32,982 nucleotides of DNA from an uncultured Oxalobacteraceae bacterium (GTDB lineage Bacteria; Pseudomonadota; Gammaproteobacteria; Burkholderiales; Burkholderiaceae): positions 1 to 32,982 of the forward strand of contig CAMLFK010000025.1 of assembly GCA_946479255.1 (NCBI GenBank), read 5' to 3'. Positions 16,911 through 25,159 of the stretch are shown here, one piece after another; the first letter of the stretch is position 1, and each line of letters starts with the position of its first letter. The notes below the pieces were generated by a model, which did no database searches, was not told where the DNA came from, and worked only from the letters and a program-made list of their open reading frames with translations. The translations under genes were made by a program, and so were the position numbers.

Positions 16911-18227
16911 TTATCCTGGAGCGTTCTCGCTGTGGATGGCCGGCAGGCGCACCGTGAAGGTGGTCCCTACCCCGACAGTCGACGCCACCTCGATGCGGCC
17001 GCCATGCTTGTTGACGATGCCGTAAGACAGCGACAAGCCCAGGCCGGTGCCGCTGCCGACCGGTTTGGTGGTGAAGAAGGGTTCGAAAATGCGGTTCAGG
17101 TTTTCTGGTGGAATGCCGCAGCCGGAATCGCCGATCGCCACCCACACCATGCCGTCGTCCATGCCGGTGCGAATGGTGATGGTACCCTTGTCCTTGATCG
17201 CATGGCTGGCGTTGACCAGCAAGTTCATGAAGACCTGGTTGAGCTGCGAGGCCAGGCAACGTATCTGTGGAATCTTGCCGTACTGTTTGTCGACCGTGGC
17301 CTTGTACTTGATTTCGTTGGACACGATATTCAGCGTGCTGTCGAGGCCGTGATGCAGGTCGGCGATCTGCCAGTCGTTCTCACCCACGTGCGAGAAATCC
17401 TTGAGCGACTGCACGATGTCCTTCACGCGCTTTAAGCCATCCATCGATTCGCGCACCAGCGCCGTCACATCTTCTTGCAGGAACTCCAGGTCGGCATCTT
17501 CGCGGATCTCCGCCACTTCGGAATTGAGTTGCGGCGCCTTGCCGGCGATAACCTTCTCGTAGCGCTGCAACACGCCGAACAGGGTGGCGACGTAGTTCTG
17601 CAAGGTACTCATGTTCGAGTTGACGAAGCCGACCGGGTTGTTGATCTCGTGCGCAATGCCGGCGGCCAACTGGCCGATCGAGGCCATCTTCTCCGATTGC
17701 AGCAGCTGGTCGTGGGCTTCCTGCAGGCGCGTGATCAGCGATCGCTGCTCCTCGCCCTTGGTATGCAGGGCTTCTTCCATGCGCTTGCGTTCGGTAATGT
17801 CGGTCAGCGAGCCGATTACCTCAAGCGGCGCGCCGCTGTCGTCGCGGATCAGGCGCAATGTGTCGTGCATCCACAGGTAGCTGCCGTCGGCCGCGCGGAA
17901 GCGGTACTCGTAGGCACGCTGGCCTTCGACGAATACCAGCGCGAGACTGGAAAAGATCTGCGGCGCATCGTCCGGGTGGATATGGTCGAACCAGAAGTTG
18001 GGATCGGCCACCATGTCTTCCGGCCGGTAACCCAGCACGTGCTGCGCGTTATTGCTGACGAAGGTCATCTTGAAGTCGCCGCTCGGCACAGTGCAATAGA
18101 TAATCGCGGGCGTATTGTCGACCAGGTATTGCAGCCGCACGAGGGGCGAGGCAAGCTCGTGCGTGACGGGAGCGGCGGGCTGGGGATCCGCCGCGAAAAA
18201 TTCGAAATCTTCGAACTGCATGGCCAT
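16911..18227 (-). CDS. Soluble PAS histidine kinase
   Basis: A 438-residue cytoplasmic kinase. A PAS domain with PAC tail lies at about 28-148 (FVSNNAQHVLGY, DPNFWFDHIHPDD, GSLTDITERK). A coiled linker leads to the H-box [19 protein letters not shown] with His at 193, then a long helical insert and the ATPase domain: N-box NLLVNASHAI (335-344), G1 DSGCGIP (367-373), F-box FEPFFTTK and G2 GSGTGLGLSLS. This kinase class commonly serves RpfG-type receivers. It has no membrane segment and no receiver of its own. It lies downstream of a second kinase with the same core (43-base gap), probably as one transcript, and converges on the receiver operon. The three receivers of that operon are the obvious phosphotransfer targets (inference from position). 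Confidence 0.94.
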   Translation of the reverse strand: MAMQFEDFEFFAADPQPAAPVTHELASPLVRLQYLVDNTPAIIYCTVPSGDFKMTFVSNNAQHVLGYRPEDMVADPNFWFDHIHPDDAPQIFSSLALVFVEGQRAYEYRFRAADGSYLWMHDTLRLIRDDSGAPLEVIGSLTDITERKRMEEALHTKGEEQRSLITRLQEAHDQLLQSEKMASIGQLAAGIAHEINNPVGFVNSNMSTLQNYVATLFGVLQRYEKVIAGKAPQLNSEVAEIREDADLEFLQEDVTALVRESMDGLKRVKDIVQSLKDFSHVGENDWQIADLHHGLDSTLNIVSNEIKYKATVDKQYGKIPQIRCLASQLNQVFMNLLVNASHAIKDKGTITIRTGMDDGMVWVAIGDSGCGIPPENLNRIFEPFFTTKPVGSGTGLGLSLSYGIVNKHGGRIEVASTVGVGTTFTVRLPAIHSENAPG

Positions 18228-18270
18228 GATGATTCGCCTTCAGTAATGGTGCGGCAGCCGCCGGCGCACG

Positions 18271-20022
18271 CTAGGGCGCTGCCGCATGGTCGATGGGCAG
18301 CGCGATGCGAAAGGTCGTGCCCTTGTCGATTTCGCTATGAACCGTGATTTGGCCATTGTGCCGCTGAATAATGCCATAAGAAATCGACAGGCCCAGCCCG
18401 GTGCCTTTGCCAATCGGTTTGGTCGTAAAGAATGGATCGAAAATACGCATCAGGTTTTTTTGCGGAATGCCACAGCCATTGTCGGCCACTTCGATCCACA
18501 CCTGCTCGTCCAGGGCGCCGGTGCTGATGACGATCCGGCCGCGCTCTTCCTTGAACGCGTGCACGGCATTGATCACGAGGTTCATCACCACCTGGTTAAT
18601 CTGCGACGGCAGGCACTCCACGTTCGGCAACACGCCGTAATTACGCACCACGTCCGCCTTGAACTTGATTTCGTTGTTAATGACGTTCAAGGTCGAATCG
18701 ATGCCTTTGTGCAGGTCGGCCCATTGCCATTCGTCCTGGTCGTCGGAACGCGAGAAATTCTTGAGGTCCTCGACGATCTTGCGCACCCGCGAAATGCCTT
18801 CCTTGCACTCCCCCATCAAGGCCGGGATGTCTTCCTTGAGCATGTCCAGCTCCAGCTCGCCGCGCAGGGCGGACAGGCGCTTGGCGGCGGGCGCGCCGAT
18901 CAAGGGCTCGGCCTCGCGGTAGGCGTCCAGTACTTCGAACACGTCTTCCAGATACCCCTCCAGGGTGCCGAAATTGGACGAGATGTAGCCGATCGGATTA
19001 TTGATCTCGTGCGCCACGCCGGCCGCCAGCTGGCCGATCGAGGCCAGCTTTTCGGACTGCACCAGCTGCTCATGCGCCAGCGACAGTTTTTCATTCATCT
19101 CGATCAGGCTGGCCTTGCTTTGCTCCAGCGACTGGGTGCGCAGGCGCTCGGCGCTGGCGCGGGTTTCCTCGTCGGTCAGCGAGCGTTCCATGGCCTGGCT
19201 CAGCAGGTCGATGTAGTGCATCAGCATGGGATAGCGCGCGACGTCCTCGTCGCTGCGCTGTATGCCGGTCACGGCCAGCACCGTCCATTTGTGCGCGAGC
19301 AGGATCGGAACCACGGTGGTAAAGCGGCCAGCGCCAGGCCGGCCTGGCGGCGGCGGAAAAGCGCTGATCGCTATCTCGCTGCCCAGCAAGCCTGGCGAAT
19401 CGGAACCGGCATTCTTCAGGTCCAGCACGTGGTCGATTGTCAGCCGGTCGGTGTGTGCAGCGAAATTGCTCCATTGCCCGATGCAGGCCCATTCCAGGGA
19501 AGGCGCCAGCAAACGCATGCGTTCGAGCACCTTGCCGGCGTCGGCCCCGATCAGGTCTTTGCTCAGTTCAAAGCCGATCGCGGCGGCGTGGTCGGCATCG
19601 CCGAAGCCGGCGTGGCCGCTTGCGGTGCCGGAATGGTCCGGCACGACGCGCTCGCCCCGCTCCCCCAGCTGGCTGCGGAGCATCCCGATGGCCAGGCTGG
19701 CCTGGCGATCCGTGTCCTGGCCGGTGGACGCGCCGGGGTGGCCGGCGTCGCGCTCGATGCTGACCACCGGCTTGCCGTCGGCAATGAGCAGGTCGAGCTG
19801 GATGGGCGTGAGGCAGCCGGGCACGATGATCCAGCCATCGACCAGCTCATGCGCCAGCGGCAGCGAAACGGGGCTGCGCTGGCCGGCGCGAATCGACAGC
19901 AGGCACATGCCCGCCGTGCGCGCGTGGCGATGCAAGGCCGTCATGATGTCGCCAAAGTAAAAGCCGCCCAGATTGGGCGACAAGACACCAATGGTCAAAT
20001 CGCTGTTTTGCTTATCGGACAT
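18271..20022 (-). CDS. Soluble histidine kinase with LacI/PBP-like and GAF-like sensory region
   Basis: A 583-residue cytoplasmic kinase. Residues 9-95 ([20 protein letters not shown] through [13 protein letters not shown]) read like the first lobe of a LacI/periplasmic-binding fold. The second lobe expected after it is not recognisable: residues 98-180 are of unusual composition. About 180-280 ([28 protein letters not shown], then [12 protein letters not shown]) looks GAF-like. The transmitter has H-box [19 protein letters not shown] with His at 338, N-box [11 protein letters not shown]1 DNGCGIP, F-box FDPFFTTK and G2 [11 protein letters not shown], closely parallel to the neighbouring kinase. 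PBP-like lobes without a signal peptide suggest sensing of a cytoplasmic small molecule. It is first in a two-gene minus-strand unit. The start at 20022 has only a weak ribosome binding site. Confidence 0.93.
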   Translation of the reverse strand: MSDKQNSDLTIGVLSPNLGGFYFGDIMTALHRHARTAGMCLLSIRAGQRSPVSLPLAHELVDGWIIVPGCLTPIQLDLLIADGKPVVSIERDAGHPGASTGQDTDRQASLAIGMLRSQLGERGERVVPDHSGTASGHAGFGDADHAAAIGFELSKDLIGADAGKVLERMRLLAPSLEWACIGQWSNFAAHTDRLTIDHVLDLKNAGSDSPGLLGSEIAISAFPPPPGRPGAGRFTTVVPILLAHKWTVLAVTGIQRSDEDVARYPMLMHYIDLLSQAMERSLTDEETRASAERLRTQSLEQSKASLIEMNEKLSLAHEQLVQSEKLASIGQLAAGVAHEINNPIGYISSNFGTLEGYLEDVFEVLDAYREAEPLIGAPAAKRLSALRGELELDMLKEDIPALMGECKEGISRVRKIVEDLKNFSRSDDQDEWQWADLHKGIDSTLNVINNEIKFKADVVRNYGVLPNVECLPSQINQVVMNLVINAVHAFKEERGRIVISTGALDEQVWIEVADNGCGIPQKNLMRIFDPFFTTKPIGKGTGLGLSISYGIIQRHNGQITVHSEIDKGTTFRIALPIDHAAAP

Positions 20023-20128
20023 GAGGTACTTCTGCTAGTAGCCGTCTGAACGATTATATGCGCCATTCATGCGGATTTACCGCTGTATCCAACAAGCAAC
20101 AGCGGCCGAACGACACGGTTTTCCTTTC

Positions 20129-20731
20129 TCAGGAAGACGGACCGAGGTCGGCCTCCTGTGCGTTGACCGAAATTTCCTTGGCCAGCGCTTCGTTGAAGGC
20201 CGGCAAGTCGCCAGGCTTGCGGCTGGTCACGAGCATGCCATCGATTACCACTTCCTCGTCGGTCCATTCGGCCCCGGCATTGACCAGGTCGGCCTTCAGG
20301 CTGGGCCAGCTGGTCATGTGCTTCGATGTCGCCACGCCGGCATCGATCAGGGTCCAGGGACCGTGGCAGATAGCGCCGATGGGCTTTTCTTCGGTGGCGA
20401 ATTCGCGGATGAAATTGATCGATTCCGGACTCAGGCGCAACTGGTCCGGATTGGTCACTCCGCCCGGCAAGACCAGGGCGTCGAAGTCGCGCGGATTGGC
20501 GTCACGCACGTTCATTTCCACATCGAAGCTATCGGCCTTGTCCGTGTGGTTAAAGCCTTGCACCTGTTCGCCCGCGTTCTTGGGCGCCAGCAAGACCACA
20601 GTTGCGCCGTGCTCTTCCAGATAACTGCGCGGCGAGGTGTACTCGATCTGTTCCACGCCATCGGTCATCAGCACGGCCACCCGCTTGCCGCGCAGCGACA
20701 AGTCTGCTTGTACTCCGCCTTCTGCTTGCAT
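20129..20731 (-). CDS. DJ-1/PfpI family protein (YhbO/PfpI type)
   Basis: A 200-residue cytoplasmic protein of the DJ-1/PfpI superfamily. Residues 13-50 (LRGKRVAVLMTDGVEQIEY) contain the conserved Glu, E27. The nucleophile elbow PIGAICHGPW carries the reactive Cys at 122 with His 123 next to it, the arrangement of PfpI/YhbO stress proteins rather than of class I glutamine amidotransferases. Members have been assigned chaperone, protease, glyoxalase III-like or protein deglycase roles; the sequence does not decide among them. The start at 20731 is supported by TAGGAG about five to six bases upstream. It is transcribed alone, 106 bases from the kinase gene start (20022) that follows on the same strand. 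Confidence 0.92.
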   Translation of the reverse strand: MQAEGGVQADLSLRGKRVAVLMTDGVEQIEYTSPRSYLEEHGATVVLLAPKNAGEQVQGFNHTDKADSFDVEMNVRDANPRDFDALVLPGGVTNPDQLRLSPESINFIREFATEEKPIGAICHGPWTLIDAGVATSKHMTSWPSLKADLVNAGAEWTDEEVVIDGMLVTSRKPGDLPAFNEALAKEISVNAQEADLGPSS

Positions 20732-20980
20732 ATAAGCTCCTACATCGTTAGTTGAACGGTAAGTCACTGGCCATTGTAGAACCGCCTGCCGCAGCGTGGC
20801 GCGCACCAGCACGGCTCCCGCTTGCGGTGCCTTTCCATGGCTCCCACTTGTTATGCATCAACAAGTCGCTGCAGCCCAGTAGCATAGTCAAAGCTTCCCG
20901 CACAGGAGGATTTCATGCCTTCTCAAACCAGCTGCAGTATCAGCCCAGGGGCCGGCCAGCGCACGCTGGCAGCGGCCCGC
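20732..20980. other. Gap between PfpI-like and cbpA genes
   Basis: This 249-base stretch lies downstream of cbpA on the minus strand and should contain the promoter of the PfpI-like gene. No cbpM modulator gene, which often follows cbpA, is seen here. A strong AGGAGG is followed six bases later by an ATG on the plus strand at 20915, but the frame runs antisense through cbpA and is not convincing as a gene. Confidence 0.45.
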
Positions 20981-21961
20981 TCATGCATGGCCGCCTGCGC
21001 GCGGGTTGAAGGCCAGGTCGCGCGCCATGGCCTTGTACAGGTCGCGGGCCTTGTCGCTGCGGGCCGGCGGCAGCACCACTTCGAGGATCAGGTAGAGGTC
21101 GCCGGGTGGGGTGCCGGGAAGGCCGCGCCCTTTCAGGCGCAGCTTGCGTCCGCTCTGCGAATCGGCCGGCACGCTCACTTCCACCGGGCCGGCCGGCGTG
21201 GGCACCTCGATGTGTGCGCCCAGCGCCGCTTCCCAGGGCGCCACCGGCACGTTCTCGTACACATCGCGGCCCTCGATGCGGTAGCGCGGGTCGGGTTGGA
21301 ACTGGATTTCCAGAAACAGGTCGCCGGGCGGCCCGCCGGCCACACCGGGCTGACCCTGGCCTGCCAGGCGCAGTTGCTGGCCCGGCACCACGCCTTCGGG
21401 AATGCGCACGGACAGGCTGCGTTCGCGCAGCACCACGTGGCCGTTGGGCTCAGCGTGCGGCACCTGCAGGCTGATGGTGCGCGTGGTGCCGTGGAAAGCA
21501 TCCTGCAGGTCGACCATCATGGTGGCGTGGATGTCGTCGCCGCGCATCGGGCGCCGGCCAGGTGCGGCGCGGCGCCGCCCCACATGGGCGAACAGGTCGG
21601 AGAAAAAATCGTCGCCGCCGCTGCCGACGCCACCAAATGCGTCGCCCAGGTCGGACGCGTGCTGGGCGCGCCAGCCGGGCGGCGGACGGAAGGCGTGGCC
21701 CTCGGGAGCGCGCGCGGGCGCGTCGTAGGCGGCGCGCTTTTCAGCGTCGCCCAGCACCTCGTAGGCTTCGTTGATTTCCTTGGTTTTTTGGTCGGCGTCA
21801 GGCGCCTTGCTCACATCCGGATGGTACTTGCGGATCAGCTTGCGGTACGCCTTCTTGATGTCATGCCCCGATGCGTTTTTGTCGACGCCGAGTATGCGGT
21901 AGTAGTCCCTGGTTCCCACGAACGGCACTCCCGGTCCGGTTTCCACCACGGTTTCCACCAT
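20981..21961 (-). CDS. cbpA: Curved DNA-binding protein / DnaJ-class co-chaperone CbpA
   Basis: A protein of about 326 residues with an N-terminal J domain (about 19-83: DYYRILGVDKNA, the HPD motif in RKYHPDVS, then INEAYEVLGD), a Gly/Phe-type linker (about 85-145) and a DnaJ C-terminal substrate-binding domain (about 150-320: RISIP-like stretch RSLSVRIPEGVVPGQQLRLA and GDLYLILEVV). It lacks the zinc-finger CxxCxGxG repeats of DnaJ, which identifies CbpA. It stimulates DnaK and binds DNA. The start is uncertain: ATG at 21961, ATG at 21991, or a GTG just before the J domain are all possible. I chose 21961 as the nearest ATG. It is divergent from the cytochrome gene; a GC-rich inverted repeat lies between them. 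Confidence 0.9.
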   Translation of the reverse strand: MVETVVETGPGVPFVGTRDYYRILGVDKNASGHDIKKAYRKLIRKYHPDVSKAPDADQKTKEINEAYEVLGDAEKRAAYDAPARAPEGHAFRPPPGWRAQHASDLGDAFGGVGSGGDDFFSDLFAHVGRRRAAPGRRPMRGDDIHATMMVDLQDAFHGTTRTISLQVPHAEPNGHVVLRERSLSVRIPEGVVPGQQLRLAGQGQPGVAGGPPGDLFLEIQFQPDPRYRIEGRDVYENVPVAPWEAALGAHIEVPTPAGPVEVSVPADSQSGRKLRLKGRGLPGTPPGDLYLILEVVLPPARSDKARDLYKAMARDLAFNPRAGGHA

Positions 21962-21974
21962 CCTACTGCGCTCA

Positions 21975-21989
21975 GCGCGCAAAGCGCGC
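21975..21989. repeat. GC inverted repeat between divergent genes
   Basis: GCGCGC (21975-21980), AAA, GCGCGC (21984-21989) forms a perfect hairpin in the 65-base gap between cbpA and the cytochrome c gene. It could be an operator for either promoter or simply GC-rich spacer. There is no further evidence. Confidence 0.35.
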
Positions 21990-22026
21990 ACGCTTCGCGT
22001 GGCGCATGTCGAGCAGGAGAACTCGT

Positions 22027-22929
22027 ATGAGTAAATGGATGAAGTACACCGGCGGCGCCCTGGTGGCGCTGGCCATATTGGCCCTGCTGACGGTCTGGGC
22101 GGGCCAGTTCTTGGCCAAGCGTAAGGTCACCCGCAAGATCGACATCGCGGTCGCGCCGTTGGCCGTGACCGCGGATGCGATGCACATCGAACAAGGGCGC
22201 TACCTGTTCAGCACGCGCGGCTGCGCCGATTGCCACGGCGCCAACGGAGCGGGCAAGGAAGTCATTCGTAGCCGCAACATGCTGGTGGTCTCGCCCAACA
22301 TCACCGCCGGCGCCAACAGCGTTACCGCCGGCTACCGCACCGAGGACTGGGTGCGCACCCTGCGCCACGGCGTCAAGCCGGACCGCACGCCAGTGATGAT
22401 CATGCCCAGCGAAGACTTCAACCGCATGCCGGACGACGACCTGGCCTCGCTGATTGCCTACATCCACACGCTGGCACCGGTATCCGGGCGCACCGCCGTG
22501 GTCGAGCTGCCGATCGCGGTGCAGGTGATGTACGCCTTCGGCATGGTGCGCGATGCCGCCGAGATCATCGACCACAGCCTGCCGCCGGCCCCGCCGCTGG
22601 CCCCAGCCGTGTCGCTGCCCTATGGCGCATATGTGGCCAGCAGCTGCATCAGCTGCCACGGCCCCGGCTTTTCCGGCGGACGCATTCCCGGCTCGCCGCC
22701 CGAGTGGCCTTCTCCGGCCAATCTCACGCCCGGCCCCGGCAGCGCCATGCCGCGCTATCCGACGCCGGAAGTGTTCAAGGCCATGTTCCAGCGCGGCACG
22801 CGGCCGGACGGCACCCCGATCAGCCGGGTGATGCCGTTCGGCTCGCTGGCACAGATGACCGACACCGACGTGCGCGCCCTGCACTACTATCTATCCAGCC
22901 TGCCGCCACGGCCGGCCGGCGGACGCTGA
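22027..22929 (+). CDS. Membrane-anchored diheme cytochrome c
   Basis: A 300-residue protein. An uncleaved-looking N-terminal membrane anchor (about 8-29, GALVALAILALLTVWAG) precedes two periplasmic class I cytochrome c domains. The first heme site is CADCH (about residue 68) and the second CISCH (about residue 210), each followed by a plausible distal Met (MIMPSEDF and VMPFGSL). The domain order resembles the cytochrome subunits of periplasmic dehydrogenases such as alcohol or gluconate dehydrogenase, but no dehydrogenase gene is adjacent, so the electron donor is unknown. The start is fixed by AGGAGA about seven bases before the ATG at 22027. The gene is divergent from cbpA and converges on the crystallin-like gene, whose stop is 11 bases away. 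Confidence 0.92.
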   Translation: MSKWMKYTGGALVALAILALLTVWAGQFLAKRKVTRKIDIAVAPLAVTADAMHIEQGRYLFSTRGCADCHGANGAGKEVIRSRNMLVVSPNITAGANSVTAGYRTEDWVRTLRHGVKPDRTPVMIMPSEDFNRMPDDDLASLIAYIHTLAPVSGRTAVVELPIAVQVMYAFGMVRDAAEIIDHSLPPAPPLAPAVSLPYGAYVASSCISCHGPGFSGGRIPGSPPEWPSPANLTPGPGSAMPRYPTPEVFKAMFQRGTRPDGTPISRVMPFGSLAQMTDTDVRALHYYLSSLPPRPAGGR

Positions 22930-22940
22930 ACCGGGCTGGC

Positions 22941-23585
22941 TCAGCGCACCCGGCGCGCCGACGAGAACTTGCTGCTCATGTGGCCCAGGTGGGCATAGCG
23001 GCCTGGGCCGTACACCTGGCACTGCCCGCGGAAGTCGGCGTGTTCGCAGAATTCCCAGCGTCCTTCGTGGATGATCATCGACTGGGTGCGGTCATGGAAG
23101 CCGATCGCCCCGAAGTCGCGCAGCTCGTTCAGGTTCAGGTCGCGCCGGTCGTCGCGGAACTCGGCCTTGCGGAACAGTTCCACGGCGGGCCCGTTCCGAT
23201 CGTAGCGCTTGTCGCCGCGATTGTCATCCCTGCGGCCGTCCCGTCCATCGTCGTGCCAGCCGCCGCGGCGCTCATCCACCTCGCGCACCGACGACACCTG
23301 GTCGCCAAGGCGGCGCAAGTCGCGGTATTCGCCCGGCTCCAGCACCACGCACTGTCCCTGGAAGTTGGCGTGCTCGCACACCTGCCAGCGGCCCGAGCGC
23401 ACCACCAGGCTGGAAGCCCGGTCATTGAAGCCGATCCGGTTCAGGTCGCGCACACTGCGCTCCACGGTCACATCGCGCCCGCGGAAGTCGGGCCGCGAAA
23501 ACAGGGTCAGCTCCCCCGCAACGGCGGACTGGGCCAGCCAGGATGCCCCCGCCAGCAGGACGAATGTAAGTGGACGCTTCAACAT
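22941..23585 (-). CDS. Secreted beta/gamma-crystallin-like protein, two domains
   Basis: A 214-residue exported protein. The signal peptide (MLKRPLTFVLLAG core) is probably cut after AVA at about residue 23. Two beta/gamma-crystallin repeat domains follow: about 24-103 (GELTLFSRPDFRGRDVTVE, then GRWQVCEHANFQGQCVVLEP) and about 133-212 (VELFRKAEFRDDRRDLN, then GRWEFCEHADFRGQCQVYGP). The first carries the calcium-clamp motif NDRASS; the matching motif in repeat two is GDQVSS. The second domain has HDRTQS and SKFSS, so calcium binding there is less likely. A linker of about 25 residues (105-130) is nearly all D, R, G and N. Each domain has one CEH...GQC cysteine pair. AAAGGAA seven bases upstream supports the ATG at 23585. 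The role is unknown; stress or surface protection is usual speculation. Confidence 0.88.
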   Translation of the reverse strand: MLKRPLTFVLLAGASWLAQSAVAGELTLFSRPDFRGRDVTVERSVRDLNRIGFNDRASSLVVRSGRWQVCEHANFQGQCVVLEPGEYRDLRRLGDQVSSVREVDERRGGWHDDGRDGRRDDNRGDKRYDRNGPAVELFRKAEFRDDRRDLNLNELRDFGAIGFHDRTQSMIIHEGRWEFCEHADFRGQCQVYGPGRYAHLGHMSSKFSSARRVR

Positions 23586-23742
23586 GACGAATTCCTTTGA
23601 GTGTGATTGGGACAGTGCCGTAAAGATAAAACGCAGCCGGCCGTGTTCGCGGTGACACGGATGTGTAACAAATGGCTACGGCCGCGCCGCCGTGGGCGCC
23701 CAAACATCAGTAGAATTGTCGTTTTGCTCTGATGCACCGCCC

Positions 23743-25128
23743 ATGACTTCCCACTCTTCGACCGCGACGCCGGTGCGCGCTGAAATCGCCGCCCTCTGGC
23801 AACTGGCCTGGCCGGTGCTGATCGGCCAGGCCGCCACGGTCGGCATGGGCGCCGCCGACGTCGCCATGACCGGCCACGTCAGCGCCGACGAACTGGCCGC
23901 GGTATCGCTGGGCGCCTCGGTCTGGATCATCATCCTGGTGACCGTCATGGGCATCATGATGGCGATAAACACCGTGGTCGCCCACGACGTCGGCGCCGGG
24001 CGTACCGAGCGCATTGCCCATTCGGTGCGCCAGTCGATGTGGAAGGGCCTGGGCGTGGGACTGCTCGCCGCCCTCTTCTGCAATCTGTGCACCCTGGTGT
24101 TCGACCACATCGGCCTCACCGCGCCGGTCGCCGCCAATGCCTCGATGTTCCTGCACGTGATCAGCCTGGGCATGCCGGCCTTCGGCTGCTACCGCGCGCT
24201 GTATGGCTACACCACCAGCCTCAACGAAACCAAGCCGGTCATGGTGATCGCCATCTTCGGCCTGCTGTTTAACATCGCCATGAACTGGCTGCTGGTGTTC
24301 GGCAACTGGGGTAGCCCGAAGCTGGGCGCGGTCGGCTGCGCGGTCTCCACCGCGCTGGGCATGTGGCTGATGCTGGGCGCCATGCTGGCCTGGATCCGCT
24401 ACGCGCCGGTGTACCGCGCGACCGACCCTTTCACGCGCTGGGAATGGCCGCACTGGCCCGAAATCGCCAGCATGCTGCGCCTCGGCGTTCCGATCGGCGT
24501 GACCTACTTTGCCGAAGTCTCGGCTTTTGGGGCGGTCAGCCTGCTGCTGGCCCCCTTCGGCGTGGTGCAGGTCTCCGCCAACCAGATCGCCCTCAATTTC
24601 TCGTCGCTGACCTTCATGGTCCCGCTCAGCTTCGGCATCGCCCTGATCAGCCGCGTGGGCCAGGCGCTGGGTGAAGGCAATCCGGAGCGCGCCCGCTTCG
24701 TGGCCTGGACCGGCGTGCGCATGTCGCTGGCCTTCGGCGTGGTGTCGGCGCTGTTCATGGCGGCCTTCCGCTGGCAGATCGCGCGCGTCTACACGTCGGA
24801 TGCGGCGGTGCAGGAACTGACCGCCCACCTGCTGCTGCTGGCCGCCGTGTTCCAGCTGTCCGACGCAGCCCAGGTGGCCGCATCCTCCGCCATCCGCGGC
24901 TACAAGGTCACGCGCTCGCCGATGCAGATCCAGCTGCTGGCCTTCTGGGGCGTCTCGCTGCCGATCGGCTTCATCCTCGGCACCGCGCCCAACTGGCTGC
25001 CGTTCGGGCCCAGCGTGCCGATGGCCGCCACCGGCTACTGGATCGGCCTGATACTCGGGCTGACGATCGCCGCCGTACTGCTATGCTTGTCGCTGCACAA
25101 GCTGGCGCGAGCTCGCCTGCAACACTGA
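23743..25128 (+). CDS. MATE family multidrug efflux transporter
   Basis: A 461-residue inner-membrane protein with about twelve hydrophobic segments in two similar halves, the normal size and layout for MATE transporters. The first segment carries the family signature (LAWPVLIGQAATVGMGAADV, with a conserved acidic residue in GAADVAMTG). The C-terminal half repeats it (MLRLGVPIGVTYFAEVSAFG, with the Glu typical of the NorM branch). It exports cationic drugs, dyes or metabolites in exchange for Na+ or H+; the substrate cannot be read from sequence. The ATG at 23743 places about 12 polar residues before the first helix. A GTG at 23692 would add 17 residues and is less likely. It is followed after 31 bases by the DPP-IV peptidase gene on the same strand, so cotranscription is possible. 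Confidence 0.94.
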   Translation: MTSHSSTATPVRAEIAALWQLAWPVLIGQAATVGMGAADVAMTGHVSADELAAVSLGASVWIIILVTVMGIMMAINTVVAHDVGAGRTERIAHSVRQSMWKGLGVGLLAALFCNLCTLVFDHIGLTAPVAANASMFLHVISLGMPAFGCYRALYGYTTSLNETKPVMVIAIFGLLFNIAMNWLLVFGNWGSPKLGAVGCAVSTALGMWLMLGAMLAWIRYAPVYRATDPFTRWEWPHWPEIASMLRLGVPIGVTYFAEVSAFGAVSLLLAPFGVVQVSANQIALNFSSLTFMVPLSFGIALISRVGQALGEGNPERARFVAWTGVRMSLAFGVVSALFMAAFRWQIARVYTSDAAVQELTAHLLLLAAVFQLSDAAQVAASSAIRGYKVTRSPMQIQLLAFWGVSLPIGFILGTAPNWLPFGPSVPMAATGYWIGLILGLTIAAVLLCLSLHKLARARLQH

Positions 25129-25159
25129 TTATTTTTCACCACTCCACAAGAGACCATTC

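Noticed and set aside
18286..20049. 587-codon plus-strand open frame.
   Set aside because: It mirrors the histidine kinase on the minus strand and shows only Q, H, R and A-rich shadow composition.
20915..22030. Long plus-strand open frame beginning with a strong ribosome binding site.
   Set aside because: It lies antisense to cbpA, has a composition typical of GC-rich shadow frames and no recognisable domain.
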